A program made the translations under genes and the position numbers. DNA of 64,000 nt, from contig CAJUOC010000002.1 of the NCBI GenBank assembly GCA_910587925.1, positions 1 to 64,000 on the forward strand. Direction: 5' to 3'. Under the pieces are notes generated by a model. That model saw nothing but the letters and a program-made list of their open reading frames with translations, was not told where the DNA came from and did no database searches. This document shows positions 7,999 to 18,500 of this stretch, in pieces; the first letter of the stretch is position 1, and each line of letters opens with the position of its first letter. The stretch comes from an uncultured Muribaculaceae bacterium. Lineage in GTDB: Bacteria > Bacteroidota > Bacteroidia > Bacteroidales > Muribaculaceae.

Positions 7999-9618
7999 AT
8001 GAAGACCCTACACACCATCATGCTCGGCCTCATGGCAGGCGCGCTCGGTCTTGCCGGCTGCGCCTCCGACGCCGACGTGGCCGTGCCCGGTGCCGCCGGC
8101 GACATCACGCTGAGCGTCACCACCGAAGACGCGGCGGCCTCGCGCGCCCTCGCCGTGGTCGACGGCTACGAGTTTAAGTTTGTCATGCAGCTGCTCGACC
8201 GCTCCGGCGCCACCGTCGGCACCCAGAGCGTCGTCGACGGCTCCACCGGCACCGCCGACTTCACCATCAAGGCCGCCGACATCGACGCCGGCGCCTCCCG
8301 CGCCCTCTTCTGGGCCGAGTATGTGCCCACCGCCGGCGCTCAGAAGGTATACGACTCGGGCGACCTGCGCTCGGTGCGCTACGCCGCCTCGTCCTACGAC
8401 CTCTCCGACGCCTCGCTCGTAGCGGCCGCCGACGCCTTTGCCGGCTCGCTCACCACTCTCAGCCAGGGCGCCTCGGTATCGCTGGCCCGCCCGCTGGCCA
8501 AGGTGAGCTTTGCCCCGACCAATCCCGACAAAGTGTCCGGCGCCACCGTGCTCACCGTGAAGTACGCAGCCACCTCGGGCTACGACGTGCTTACCGGCAA
8601 CGTCGCCGCCGACTCCCGCCAGGAGCTCACCCTCACCAACGCCGCCTTCAATCCCGCGGCCAATCCCTGGTACACCGTGCTGATGATAGCCCCCGCCAAC
8701 CTCGCCACCTTCGACGGCCCCGTCACTATGGAGCTCACCGGCGGCGTGGCCAAGAGCTACACCATCCCCGCCGGCAAGATACCCATGGATGCCAACTTTA
8801 TGTACAACCTCACCGCCACCCTCGGCGACGGCGCCGACCTCGACCCCGACATCAATGGCGAGGGCGGAGGCGACACCCCGACTCCCGGCCCCGATGAGCC
8901 CGGCAAGCCCGGTGCAATCGCCCTGGGCAGCTACGTCGACGCCACCGGCGCTCCCGTTGCCGACAAGTCGCAGGCAGTGGGTATCGTGGTAGCCCTCGAC
9001 GGCATCGGCAGCGACAAGCCCGCCAACTACCCGGCTGCCCTGCAGGGCAAGACCATCGTGGCCTATGCCATAGCCCTGGAGAATACCAGCCCCGTGTCGC
9101 TCCTGCTCGGCACACAGAAATTTGTCACCAACGACGGCCAGTACTCCAACGGCACCCAGTGCACCGACCTCTTCATCAAGACCTGCGCCGACAGCCCCTG
9201 GGCCAAGAGCTATACCGAGTGGGTAGCCGCCCATCCTCTGTCGGGCGACAAGGTATCGGCCTGGTATATCCCCACCAAAGACCAGATCAACGCCTGGCTC
9301 ACCCAGCTCTACGACGACACTACAAAGGCCGCGCAGACCGTGCCCGCATCGGGTACTCCCGAGTTCAAGGCTCTCTTCCCCCAGATAGAAGTGTTTGGCG
9401 TCGAGGACGGCAAGTATACCGCTGCCGATTACAGCCCCGCCATAATGGTGGCCAGCTCCACCGTCAACAAAAACGGCTATCCCTCGGGCGGCCGCTTCCT
9501 CACCTCGCTCACCGGCATCTGCACCACCTATCAGATGAAGCAGGTCAACAATGTGGGCGACGCCGAGAATGCCCCCGTACCGGCTCTGTGCCGACCCATG
9601 TTTACCATCTTCAAGTAA
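7999..9618 (+). CDS. Fimbrillin-like (DUF6562-type) lipoprotein 1 with C-terminal Lcl/DUF1566-like domain
   Basis: First of three tandem paralogues. The lipoprotein signal ends LGLAGC (Cys21). The N-terminal half (about residues 30-285) is fimbrillin-like: FKFVMQLLDRSG, FWAEYVPTAG, LARPLAKVSF. A Gly/Pro/Asp linker (GGGDTPTPGPDEPGKPG) near residue 290 leads to a C-terminal domain of about 240 residues with AVGIVVALDG, WYIPTKDQINAWL and a terminal RPMFTIFK, the layout of Lcl/DUF1566 domains. In Legionella Lcl this kind of C-terminal domain binds sulfated glycosaminoglycans. It may therefore be a surface glycan-binding or tip-adhesin subunit; the ligand is inference. Confidence 0.7.
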   Translation: MKTLHTIMLGLMAGALGLAGCASDADVAVPGAAGDITLSVTTEDAAASRALAVVDGYEFKFVMQLLDRSGATVGTQSVVDGSTGTADFTIKAADIDAGASRALFWAEYVPTAGAQKVYDSGDLRSVRYAASSYDLSDASLVAAADAFAGSLTTLSQGASVSLARPLAKVSFAPTNPDKVSGATVLTVKYAATSGYDVLTGNVAADSRQELTLTNAAFNPAANPWYTVLMIAPANLATFDGPVTMELTGGVAKSYTIPAGKIPMDANFMYNLTATLGDGADLDPDINGEGGGDTPTPGPDEPGKPGAIALGSYVDATGAPVADKSQAVGIVVALDGIGSDKPANYPAALQGKTIVAYAIALENTSPVSLLLGTQKFVTNDGQYSNGTQCTDLFIKTCADSPWAKSYTEWVAAHPLSGDKVSAWYIPTKDQINAWLTQLYDDTTKAAQTVPASGTPEFKALFPQIEVFGVEDGKYTAADYSPAIMVASSTVNKNGYPSGGRFLTSLTGICTTYQMKQVNNVGDAENAPVPALCRPMFTIFK

Positions 9619-9649
9619 AAAACAGCACTAACTTTAAAGTATAATTTTC

Positions 9650-11251
9650 ATGAAAAAGTACACCAACATCCTGCTCGGCCTCGCCGGAGCACTGGCCTTC
9701 ACCGCCTGCTCCTCGGCCGACGACGCTCCCGAGATGGCTCCCGCCACCGGCGACGTCACCGTATCCGTCGTCACCGGCGACGCCCTCACCTCGCGCGCCC
9801 TCGGCACTGTCGACGGCTACAAGCTCCAGTGTGTGATGCAGCTCCTCGACAAAGACGGCAAGACCGTCGGCACCCAGGCCATCGAAGATGCAGCCGCCGG
9901 TACCGCCCGCTTCACCATCAAGCGCGCCGACATCAACGCCGGCGCCACCAACGCCGCTTTCTGGGCCGAGTACGTGCCCACCGCCGGCGGCAGCAAGGTA
10001 TATGACTCGAGCGACCTTACCAAGATTGCTTACCAGACTACCGCGTTTGACCTCACCGATGCCAACCTCATGAAGGCTGCCGACGCCTTTGCCGGCAAGC
10101 TCACCTCCATCGAGGCCAACAACACCGTCACCCTCGCGCGCCCCGTGTCGCAGGTCAACTTCACCCCCGAGAATCCTGCCGTAGTGGCCGGTGCCACCAA
10201 GCTCGTGGTGAAGTACGACGCCACCTCGGCATACAACGTGGCCACCTCCAACTGCGCCACCGACGCTGCCGGCTACCAGGCTCTCACCCTGACCAACGCA
10301 TCGTTTGACGCAACGGCCACCCCCTGGTTCTCGACCTTCATCATCATGCCCTCCAACCTTGCCAAGTACGACAAGGCCATCGACATGACCGTGACCACCG
10401 CCGCCGGCGACCGCAACTTCCAGATTAAGGCCAACGAGATTCCCGCCGACCCCAACTACATCGTAAATGTAAAGGGTGAGCTCAGCGAGCAGCAGGACGC
10501 CGTGGTCGACGTGACCATCAACGGCGACTACATCAACGAGCCCGAGCCCGAGAAGCCCGCCGAGTTTAAGGTAGGCGCTTTCGTCAAGGCCGACGGTACC
10601 GCCACCGCCAACAAGGCTGAGGCCGTGGCCGTAGTCTTCGCCACCGGTGCCCTTGATGATGATGTGATAGAGAATTATCCTGCTGCCTTTGCCGGCAAGA
10701 CCATCAAAGGCTATGCAGTGGCTCTCGAGAATGTAGCAGAAAAGCGCGAGGCCTTAAATAAGACCACTATCCCCGCCGGTATAACTGTTGCAGACAAAAT
10801 CACCAACGGTACCCAGAATACTGCCGCTCTTATCAGTGAGATAACCGCCGCTGCTGAGTCGGTTGTGCTTCCCAAGTATACTTCATGGGTGGCAAGTCAT
10901 CCGATAGCCGGTTCGACTTCGGGCTGGTATATCCCCTCGCTCAATCAGATGATATACTTCATGAACATGCTGGTGAAAGTTGGCGATGTCGATCCTACCG
11001 GTTCCGACGAGTTCAAAGCCCTCTTCCCCCTGGCTGGCAACATCTACGATCGTTATCCCGAAAGCTATAATGGTAAGTGGGCCGGCTGCATGTATGTTAC
11101 CAGCACCGTAAATGCTGGCAATAATGTATCGGGCTTCAGCCTTAACGTCGATGCAACCAACGGCCCGACCGATGGCAAAAACGGCCAGATTGACATCAAG
11201 ACAAAGACCCAGTCGGTACTTTGCCGTCCGATGATGACCATCTTCGAGTAA
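9650..11251 (+). CDS. Fimbrillin-like lipoprotein 2 with C-terminal Lcl/DUF1566-like domain
   Basis: Second paralogue, with lipobox AFTAC (Cys20) then SSADD. It shares VDGYKLQCVMQLLDKDGKT, FWAEYVPTAG and the C-terminal TSGWYIPSLNQM and LCRPMMTIFE with its neighbours, so domain order is the same as in paralogue 1 but without the long Gly/Pro linker (EPEPEKP instead). Codon use in about the last 500 bases (10660-11200) is visibly less GC-rich (more GAT, AAT, ATA, GTT) than the first two thirds, hinting at a C-terminal domain of separate origin or recombination. It is followed by a strong terminator, unlike the other genes of the locus. Confidence 0.7.
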   Translation: MKKYTNILLGLAGALAFTACSSADDAPEMAPATGDVTVSVVTGDALTSRALGTVDGYKLQCVMQLLDKDGKTVGTQAIEDAAAGTARFTIKRADINAGATNAAFWAEYVPTAGGSKVYDSSDLTKIAYQTTAFDLTDANLMKAADAFAGKLTSIEANNTVTLARPVSQVNFTPENPAVVAGATKLVVKYDATSAYNVATSNCATDAAGYQALTLTNASFDATATPWFSTFIIMPSNLAKYDKAIDMTVTTAAGDRNFQIKANEIPADPNYIVNVKGELSEQQDAVVDVTINGDYINEPEPEKPAEFKVGAFVKADGTATANKAEAVAVVFATGALDDDVIENYPAAFAGKTIKGYAVALENVAEKREALNKTTIPAGITVADKITNGTQNTAALISEITAAAESVVLPKYTSWVASHPIAGSTSGWYIPSLNQMIYFMNMLVKVGDVDPTGSDEFKALFPLAGNIYDRYPESYNGKWAGCMYVTSTVNAGNNVSGFSLNVDATNGPTDGKNGQIDIKTKTQSVLCRPMMTIFE

Positions 11252-11269
11252 TCACACCATCTTATCATA

Positions 11270-11312
11270 AGGGCCGCGACTGCGCGGCAGTCGCGGCCCT
11301 TTATCCTTTTTC
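11270..11312 (+). terminator. Intrinsic terminator inside the accessory locus
   Basis: A perfect 13-bp stem GGGCCGCGACTGC (11271-11283) / GCAGTCGCGGCCC (11287-11299) with a 3-base loop is extended by two A-T pairs and followed by TTATCCTTTTT. It lies between fimbrillin-like genes 2 and 3, so the downstream third paralogue, lyase 2 and SusCD would need read-through or a second promoter. Confidence 0.85.
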
Positions 11313-11351
11313 TGAATACCACCCCACACAATACCGCTTTAAAGTTTAGTC

Positions 11352-12929
11352 ATGAAGAAATATCGCAACTTACTGCTCGGCCTGGCCGGAGCGCTCGCCC
11401 TGGGCGCCTGCTCCTCCGATGAGCCGGGAGTGGCTGCCCCCGGGGCTCAGCCCGGCGGCATCACCGTGAATGTGGTCACAAGTGATGCCTTTACCAACCG
11501 CGCCGCCGCTACAGTCGACGGCTACACCCTCAAGTGTGTGATGCAGCTGATGGCCGACGACGGCACTCAGATCGGCTCGCAGAGCGTAATCGACGCCGCA
11601 GCCGGCTCCGCACAGTTTGTAATCACCCCCACCGATATCGACAACGGTGCCACACATGTACTCTTCTGGGCCGAGTATGTGCCCGCAGGCACATCCGGCG
11701 CCCCCAAAGTATACGACTCCGCCGACCTCACCTCTGTGAAGGTCAACCCGGTGTCGCTCACCAAGGCGCAGTGGGGCGCTGCCGACGCCTTTGCCGGCAC
11801 CCTTGACGCCATCGCCGACGGAGCGACTGTCACTTTGACACGTCCGCTGTCAAAAGTGACATTCATGCCGTCCAACCCCGCCGATGCCCACGGCCAGAGC
11901 AGCATCACCGTGCGCTACGACGCCCCCACAGCCTACAATGTGCAGACCCGCACCGTGGCCGACCCCGCCGAGAGCGCGGCTGTCACCCTGACCGATACCG
12001 ACTTCGACCCCATGGCCGAGCCGTGGTTTGAGGCGATGATACTCTGCCCCGAAAACATCACCATGCTCGACAGCGAGATAGTGATGGAGCTCAGCGGCCG
12101 TATCGACCAGACCATCACCATCCCGGCCGGCAAGATCCCCACCGACCCCAACAAAATCGTCAAGCTCTCGGCCGAGATTTCCGAGGAGCCTTCGCAGGAC
12201 ATCAACATCAGCGTCGGTATCGGCGACCTCGACTACACCAACGACCCCGACCGCGCCGTAGAGATGAAGGTCGGCAGCTATATCCGTGCCGACGGCCGTG
12301 CCACTCTCGACCCCCGCAGCGCAATTGGCATAGTATTTGCTATGGAGGCCATAGGCGGCGATGTTCCCGCCAATTATCCCGCACAATTTCATGGCAAGAC
12401 TATAAAAGCATACGCAGTGGCGCTCGAGAATACTGCCAAGCGCACCAATCTCTCGGCCAAAGACGCCCTTACAGGATTCACTTACAACAACACCATTACC
12501 AACGGCACCCAGTACACCGCCACCATGCTCGAGGCCCTCGGCTCCGACTCCAAGACGGTGGCTGCTTTCAACGACTGGATCTCGGCTCATCCCCTGAGCG
12601 GCGCCGACGTCACCGAGTGGTATATCCCCACCGGTACCCAGCTCGAGACCTGGCTGAAGATGCTCACCAGCGTCAAGCTCTTCAGCGACGCATCGCAGAC
12701 CGTAGGCCCCGAAGGCTCGGCCGATTTCCGCGCACTCTTCCCCGAGAGCAATCTCTTTGACCGCACCCCGGCCGCCCAGGTCAAGTATCTGAGCTGCTCG
12801 GTCAACAGCGGCAACCTTCCCTCGGGCTGCACCATCGCCCCCGGAGACCCCATCACCGGCAATTTCGGTCAGTTCTCCAAGCCCGGCAACCCCTGCGTGG
12901 TGCGTCCCTTCCTCACCATCTTCGAATAA
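11352..12929 (+). CDS. Fimbrillin-like lipoprotein 3 with C-terminal Lcl/DUF1566-like domain
   Basis: Third paralogue. The signal (MKKYRNLLLGLAGALALGAC, Cys20) is almost the same as that of paralogue 2 and is followed by SSDEPG. Shared blocks are VDGYTLKCVMQLMADDG, FWAEYVPAG, LTRPLSKVTF, EWYIPTGTQLETWL and a terminal RPFLTIFE. The upstream sequence CTTTAAAGT a few bases before the ATG is also shared with paralogue 2 (9632-9640 and 11337-11345), which supports a recent duplication that included the leader. It is the first gene after the internal terminator, with lyase 2 27 bases downstream. Confidence 0.7.
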   Translation: MKKYRNLLLGLAGALALGACSSDEPGVAAPGAQPGGITVNVVTSDAFTNRAAATVDGYTLKCVMQLMADDGTQIGSQSVIDAAAGSAQFVITPTDIDNGATHVLFWAEYVPAGTSGAPKVYDSADLTSVKVNPVSLTKAQWGAADAFAGTLDAIADGATVTLTRPLSKVTFMPSNPADAHGQSSITVRYDAPTAYNVQTRTVADPAESAAVTLTDTDFDPMAEPWFEAMILCPENITMLDSEIVMELSGRIDQTITIPAGKIPTDPNKIVKLSAEISEEPSQDINISVGIGDLDYTNDPDRAVEMKVGSYIRADGRATLDPRSAIGIVFAMEAIGGDVPANYPAQFHGKTIKAYAVALENTAKRTNLSAKDALTGFTYNNTITNGTQYTATMLEALGSDSKTVAAFNDWISAHPLSGADVTEWYIPTGTQLETWLKMLTSVKLFSDASQTVGPEGSADFRALFPESNLFDRTPAAQVKYLSCSVNSGNLPSGCTIAPGDPITGNFGQFSKPGNPCVVRPFLTIFE

Positions 12930-12956
12930 TCCCTTTACTACAGACGATTACCACCC

Positions 12957-15509
12957 ATGACCAAGCATTTCCTTGCGATAGCTCTCGCCGCGATGGCCTT
13001 CACCGCCTGCTCCGACGACGATCCCGTGGTGCCTCCCACCGAGGCTCCCGGTGAGATACAGGAGGCTCCCGAGGTGTCCAATCCCTCGGAGTACCACGAG
13101 AAATACCGCACCGTGGCATATCCCCGCTCGGGCAACGAGATTTACATCAATCCCTGCCCGCTGCTGGTACCCGAGTCGATGAAGACCGCCGAGTATCTCC
13201 AGTTTGAGCTGTCGACCTCGGCCGACTTTGCCCCCGAGGCCACCATCCAGAGCGAGCCCACCCCCTGGCACATGTACAATCCCCACCGCCGCCTCGACGC
13301 CGGCAAGTGGTACTGGCGTGTGCGCAATGTCGATGCCGCAGGCGCCGCCGGCGACTGGAGCGAGACATTCGACTTCGAGATCACCGGCTCCGAGCCCGAG
13401 TTTGTCACCCCCGAGTACAAGGTGTTTGAGCAGGGCCTGCCCCAGCAACTGCCGCGCATGACCTGCTATATCGACGGCCTGGTCGACAATGCCCGCCGCC
13501 ACGTCACCGAGCACCCCGAGTATGCCAAGCTCCTGAGCCGTACCGACAAGGCATTTGCCAAAGACCTTGCCACCTACTTCCCCGGCAAGTACAGCGACTA
13601 CTCGGCCCTGTATGAAGACATCACCTGTCTCTACGCCGCCTGGACCCTCACCCAGGACAAGAAGTATGCCGACCGCCTCATCGACTTCCTCGAGGCCATG
13701 CTCGCCCATCCCGCAAGCAACAGCATCCTCTTTTACGGCGACGACTTTGTGGGCGCCAACATCGTATGGGCACACGCTGCCATATACGACACCCTCTACG
13801 ACCGTCTCACCCCCGGCCAGCGCAGCGATGTGGAGCGCTTCGTAAACCGTTGCCTCGGTGTATTCTACAAGAAAATCACCGGCGGCAGCAGCGAGCATCC
13901 CGAGGAGTGCATGATATTTGACAACCACTTCTGGCAGATCAACGGCCGCCTTTACCTCCAGACCGCTCTCACCATGTATGGCAACCCCAACGTGGCCAAT
14001 GCCAAGCCCATGGTGCAGTACATCTACGAGCTCTGGACCGCCCGCGCCCCGGCCAGCGGCTGGAACCGCGACGGCATGTGGCACAACGGCACCGGCTACT
14101 TCCAGACCAACGTCAAGAGCCTGGCCGAGATCCCGCTGATTTTCTCCTACGTGACCCGCTTCAACTTTGCCAAGCACCCCTTCTACAGCAATATCGGCCG
14201 TGCGATGACATACACCTTCACTCCCGGCAGCCACAACCTCGGCTTCGGCGACGGCAACGAGCGCGAGAGCAACATCATCGCCCCCCGCTCCATCGCAGCC
14301 TTTGCCGACTGGGTGGCCCGCGAGAATGGCGACGGCTTTGCCGCCTGGTATGCCCAGCAGACAACTGACCTGGTGCGCGACGACTGGAATATGCGCCTCT
14401 ACCGCATGTGTCAGCCCGACGGATATCTCGGCTCGCTGCCCGACGACCTGCCCATGCTGGCCTGGTACAAGGATACGGGCGAAGTGGCCATCCACACCAA
14501 CCTGATGGAGACCTCCGAAGACCTCGCCGTGGGCTTCCGCTCCAGCACCTATGGCAGCGGCTCCCACACCTCGTCGAGCCAGAATGCATTCAATGTCGTC
14601 TACGGCGGCCGCAGCGTATACCGCGGCTCGGGCTACTACACCGGCTTCAGCGACCGTCACAATCTGCTCTGGTACCGCCACACCCGCGGCCAGAACTCGG
14701 TGCTCGTCAACGGCATCGGCCAGCCTTTCACCACCTCGGCATACGGCCGCATACTGCGCGCCGGCTCGGGCTCCTCGATAGCCTACGCCCTGGGCGACGC
14801 CTCCAATGCTTACTGCGGCGTGAGCGACGACCCCATGTGGATACGCAACTTTGCCAACGCCGGTGTCACCCAGACTCCCGACAATGGCTTCGGCCCCACA
14901 CCCCTCACCAAGTACTACCGCCACCTGGTCACCCTCAAGTCGGGTATCGTGGTAATCTACGACGAGCTTGAGGCCAGCGAGCCCGCCCGTTGGGACTGGC
15001 TGCTCCACAGCGGCACAGAGCTTACCGTCGACGCCGACGCCTCGACCGTCTACAACAAGGATGTCACCGCCGGCTTCCACTCCCGCGCCACCATCTTCTG
15101 CTCCGAGAAGCCCGCCATGAGCGTGACCTCGAAATTCCTCGAGCCCCCGGTGGGCAAGTATGCCGACCAGTGGCACTTCACAGCCACCGTGGCCGACCGC
15201 CCCGCCACCCGCTTCCTCACCATCATCCAGCCGGGCAATATTGTCGACGAAATCCCGTTGATAGAGAAAGAAGGGGATACATGCATCATCGGCGACTGGC
15301 GCATCACCGCCAACCTCGACCCGGCCACCGCTGCCTCGCTCCGCATCGTCAACACCAAGACCGGCGCCGCGCTCGATGTAAGCTCCGACTCGCAGCTCAC
15401 CGTGGGCGACCGCACCTACTACCGCGGCTACACCCGCTCGACCCTGCTCATCGACGGCTCCGTACAGGAGATGGTCGACGAGGAGCCCGGCATGACCCGC
15501 TCGCGATAA
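12957..15509 (+). CDS. Heparinase II/III-like lyase 2, predicted surface lipoprotein
   Basis: This lyase has the same architecture as the one at 3610 but is a lipoprotein: lipobox MAFTAC (Cys18) followed by SDDD, which matches the S(D/E)3 lipoprotein export signal described for Bacteroidetes surface lipoproteins. An Fn3-like domain (KWYWRVRNVDAAG) precedes the toroid. Candidate catalytic residues are Asn323/His324 in DNHFWQ and Tyr381 in NRDGMWHNGTGYF. The beta-sandwich starts near SSQNAFNVVYGG. The enzyme would make the first cuts at the cell surface and the other lyase would act in the periplasm. Substrate unknown. SusC and SusD follow directly. Confidence 0.85.
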   Translation: MTKHFLAIALAAMAFTACSDDDPVVPPTEAPGEIQEAPEVSNPSEYHEKYRTVAYPRSGNEIYINPCPLLVPESMKTAEYLQFELSTSADFAPEATIQSEPTPWHMYNPHRRLDAGKWYWRVRNVDAAGAAGDWSETFDFEITGSEPEFVTPEYKVFEQGLPQQLPRMTCYIDGLVDNARRHVTEHPEYAKLLSRTDKAFAKDLATYFPGKYSDYSALYEDITCLYAAWTLTQDKKYADRLIDFLEAMLAHPASNSILFYGDDFVGANIVWAHAAIYDTLYDRLTPGQRSDVERFVNRCLGVFYKKITGGSSEHPEECMIFDNHFWQINGRLYLQTALTMYGNPNVANAKPMVQYIYELWTARAPASGWNRDGMWHNGTGYFQTNVKSLAEIPLIFSYVTRFNFAKHPFYSNIGRAMTYTFTPGSHNLGFGDGNERESNIIAPRSIAAFADWVARENGDGFAAWYAQQTTDLVRDDWNMRLYRMCQPDGYLGSLPDDLPMLAWYKDTGEVAIHTNLMETSEDLAVGFRSSTYGSGSHTSSSQNAFNVVYGGRSVYRGSGYYTGFSDRHNLLWYRHTRGQNSVLVNGIGQPFTTSAYGRILRAGSGSSIAYALGDASNAYCGVSDDPMWIRNFANAGVTQTPDNGFGPTPLTKYYRHLVTLKSGIVVIYDELEASEPARWDWLLHSGTELTVDADASTVYNKDVTAGFHSRATIFCSEKPAMSVTSKFLEPPVGKYADQWHFTATVADRPATRFLTIIQPGNIVDEIPLIEKEGDTCIIGDWRITANLDPATAASLRIVNTKTGAALDVSSDSQLTVGDRTYYRGYTRSTLLIDGSVQEMVDEEPGMTRSR

Positions 15510-15552
15510 CACATCTTACCACAAAGCAACCAATCTTTACCATACCATATAA

Positions 15553-18500
15553 ATGAAAACAGCTTTATCGGCATATCGCAAGACTCTGGCCCTGTGCCTT
15601 TCACTGCTCGCGATATTACTCTGGACGCCCGCGGCCATGGCTGCGCCGGCCACTGTCACCGGTACCGTGCTCGACAAAGACGGCCTCGAGATTATCGGCG
15701 GCGTGGTCGAGGTGAAAGGTACCCAGACACGCGTGATGACCGACATCGACGGTAAATACTCCATCACTGTAAACAATCCCGCCAAAGACGTGCTCGTATT
15801 TACATACGTGGGTCAGCAGACCAAGGAAGAGCCCGTAAACGGCCGCACCAAGATCGATGTGGTACTCGCCCCCAAGACCGAGGCCCTCGACGAGGTGGTC
15901 GTGATCGGCTACGCCACCGTCAAGCGTAAAGACCTCACCGGCTCGGTGGCATCTGTCAAGGGCTCCGACATGCTCAAGACCCCCGGCAGCGACGCCACCC
16001 AGGCCATCGCCGGCCGTATGTCGGGCGTGCAGCTCATCCAGAGCGACGGCCAGCCCGGCGCCGTACCTGAGATACGTGTGCGCGGCGGTATCTCCATCAC
16101 CCAGGACAACTCGCCCCTGTACATCATCGACGGTATCCCCAACGAAGACGGCATGAGCAACATCAACCCCAACGACATTGAGAGCATCGACGTGCTCAAG
16201 GATGCCTCGGCCACCGCTATCTACGGTGCGCGCGGCGCCAACGGTGTCGTGCTCGTCACCACCAAGAGCGGCTCGCAGAGCGACGGCACCGCCAAGGTAT
16301 CGTTTGACGCCTACGTGGGCTGGCGCAAGCTCGCCAACAAGATCGACGTGCTCTCGACCGAGGAGTTTGTCCTCGCCGACTACGAGCGTACTTTGGGCGG
16401 CCTCACCACCTCCGAGACACAGATGAACTCCTGGCAGCAGCGCTACGGCGGCTTTGCCGACATCCACACCAACTACGGCAACCGTCCCGGCATCGACTGG
16501 CTCGACGAGACCATGGGCCGCACCACCACCACCCAGAGCTACCGCGTGGGCATCCAGGGCGGTACCAAGGGCCTCAACTACTATGTATCATACGGCTACT
16601 TCGACGACGAGGGCGCCATGGTATACTCCGGCTCCAACAAGCACAGCATCTCGGCCAACATCCGCGCCGACATCTCCAAGCGCGTGAGCTTCAACGGCCG
16701 CATCAACTACGATGTGCAGAAGATCTACGGCTCCGGCGTGGCCGGCAACGGTACCAACACCGGCGGCTCCAACGTCGATGCCCGCTTCAACAAGCTCACC
16801 CAGATATTTTGGTACCGTCCCACCATCGGTATCCAGGGCTCCGACGACCAGCTCCGCTATACCAACGACCCCATCCTCGAGGACGACTCGGGCAATACCA
16901 TGGTAAACCCCCTGCTCGGCGCGGCCTCGGAGCGTGACGACCGCAAGATACGTACCCTCCAGGCATCGGCCACCCTTACCCTCAAGCTCGGCAAGGGCTG
17001 GACGTTCCGCTCCACCAACGGTACCCGCTACCAGAATACCCGCCGCGACCTCTTCTACGGTCCCAACTCCATCATCGGTCGCCGCCAGGGCATCAACGGC
17101 CGTGTGCGCTACACCGAGGCCGGCTCCTTCTCGACATCCAACGTGCTCTCCTACGACCGCCGCTTCAAGAAGATCCACCACGTGACCTTCCAGCTCGGCC
17201 AGGAGTTTGTAAAGCGCTGGACTCAGTACATGGAGGCAGGCGTGCAAAATCTGCCCACCGACGACTTCCTGCTCAACGACATGAGCCTCGGCACGCCCTC
17301 GACCGTATCGTCGAGCTACAACGACGACGACAAGCTCATCTCCTTCTTTGGCCGTCTCGGCTACGACTACGACTCGCGATACATCTTCACCGCCACATTC
17401 CGTGCCGACGGAAGCTCGAAATTCGGTAAAAACAACAAGTGGGGCTACTTCCCCGCCGTATCGGGTGCCTGGCGTATCAGCGACGAGGCATTCATGGACG
17501 ACCTGGAATGGCTCTCCGACCTCAAGCTCCGCGCAGGTTACGGTCTGGCCGGTAACAACCGTATCGGCTCATACAACTCGCTGGCCCTGATGAACAGTAT
17601 CCTCACCGCCGTCGGCGACGGTACCGTGCCCGGCTATGCCGCCACTCAGATACCCAACCCCGACCTGAAGTGGGAGTCAAACAAGACCTTCAACCTCGGT
17701 CTCGACATGGGATTCTTCAACCAGCGCCTCACCATCTCGCCCGAGTTCTACATCAACCGCTCCAACAATCTGCTGCTCAACGCGCAGCTCCCGTACTCCT
17801 CGGGCTACCAGACCATGCTCATCAATGCCGGCTCGACCAAGAATGTCGGCGTCGACATCTCCATCAACTCGGTCAATATTTCCAACCGCAACTTCCAGTG
17901 GACCTCCACCCTCACTCTTACCCACAATAAGAATACGGTGACCCAGCTCGTGGGCGGCGACCGCCAGCTCTACGAGGCCAAGTATGGCAACAACATCAAC
18001 ACCCACCTCCTCGAGGTAGGCTCGCCCATCGGCCAGTTCTACGGCTGGAAGACCGCCGGTCTCTACCAGGTAGAAGACTTCGACTACAACCCCCGCACCA
18101 AGACCTACACCCTCAAAGACGGCATACCCTACCACGGCAACAAGGAGCAGATCAAGCCCGGCCACTGGAAGTTTGTCGACATCGACGGCAACGGCACCGT
18201 GGGCGAGGAAGACCGTACCGTCATCGGCCAGGCCGCTCCCAAGCTCTACGGCGGTTTCAACAACCAGCTCAACTGGCGCGGCTTCGACCTGAGCGTGTTC
18301 CTCACTTTCAGCCTCGGCAACGACGTGTACAACGCCACCAAGGACAAGGCCACCCGTATCGGTAAGCAGAATGAAAACGCCCTCGACGTCGTAAACAGCT
18401 CCAACCGCTGGATGACCATCAACTCCCAGGGCCAGATTGTGACCGACCCCAATGAGCTCGCCGCCCTCAACGCCGGCAAGACCATGCCCGCCTACACCGA

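Noticed and set aside
12948..15512. 854-codon open frame on the minus strand opposite lyase 2
   Set aside because: It is an antisense shadow caused by high GC at third positions; no signal, motif or family pattern, and the plus-strand lyase is convincing.
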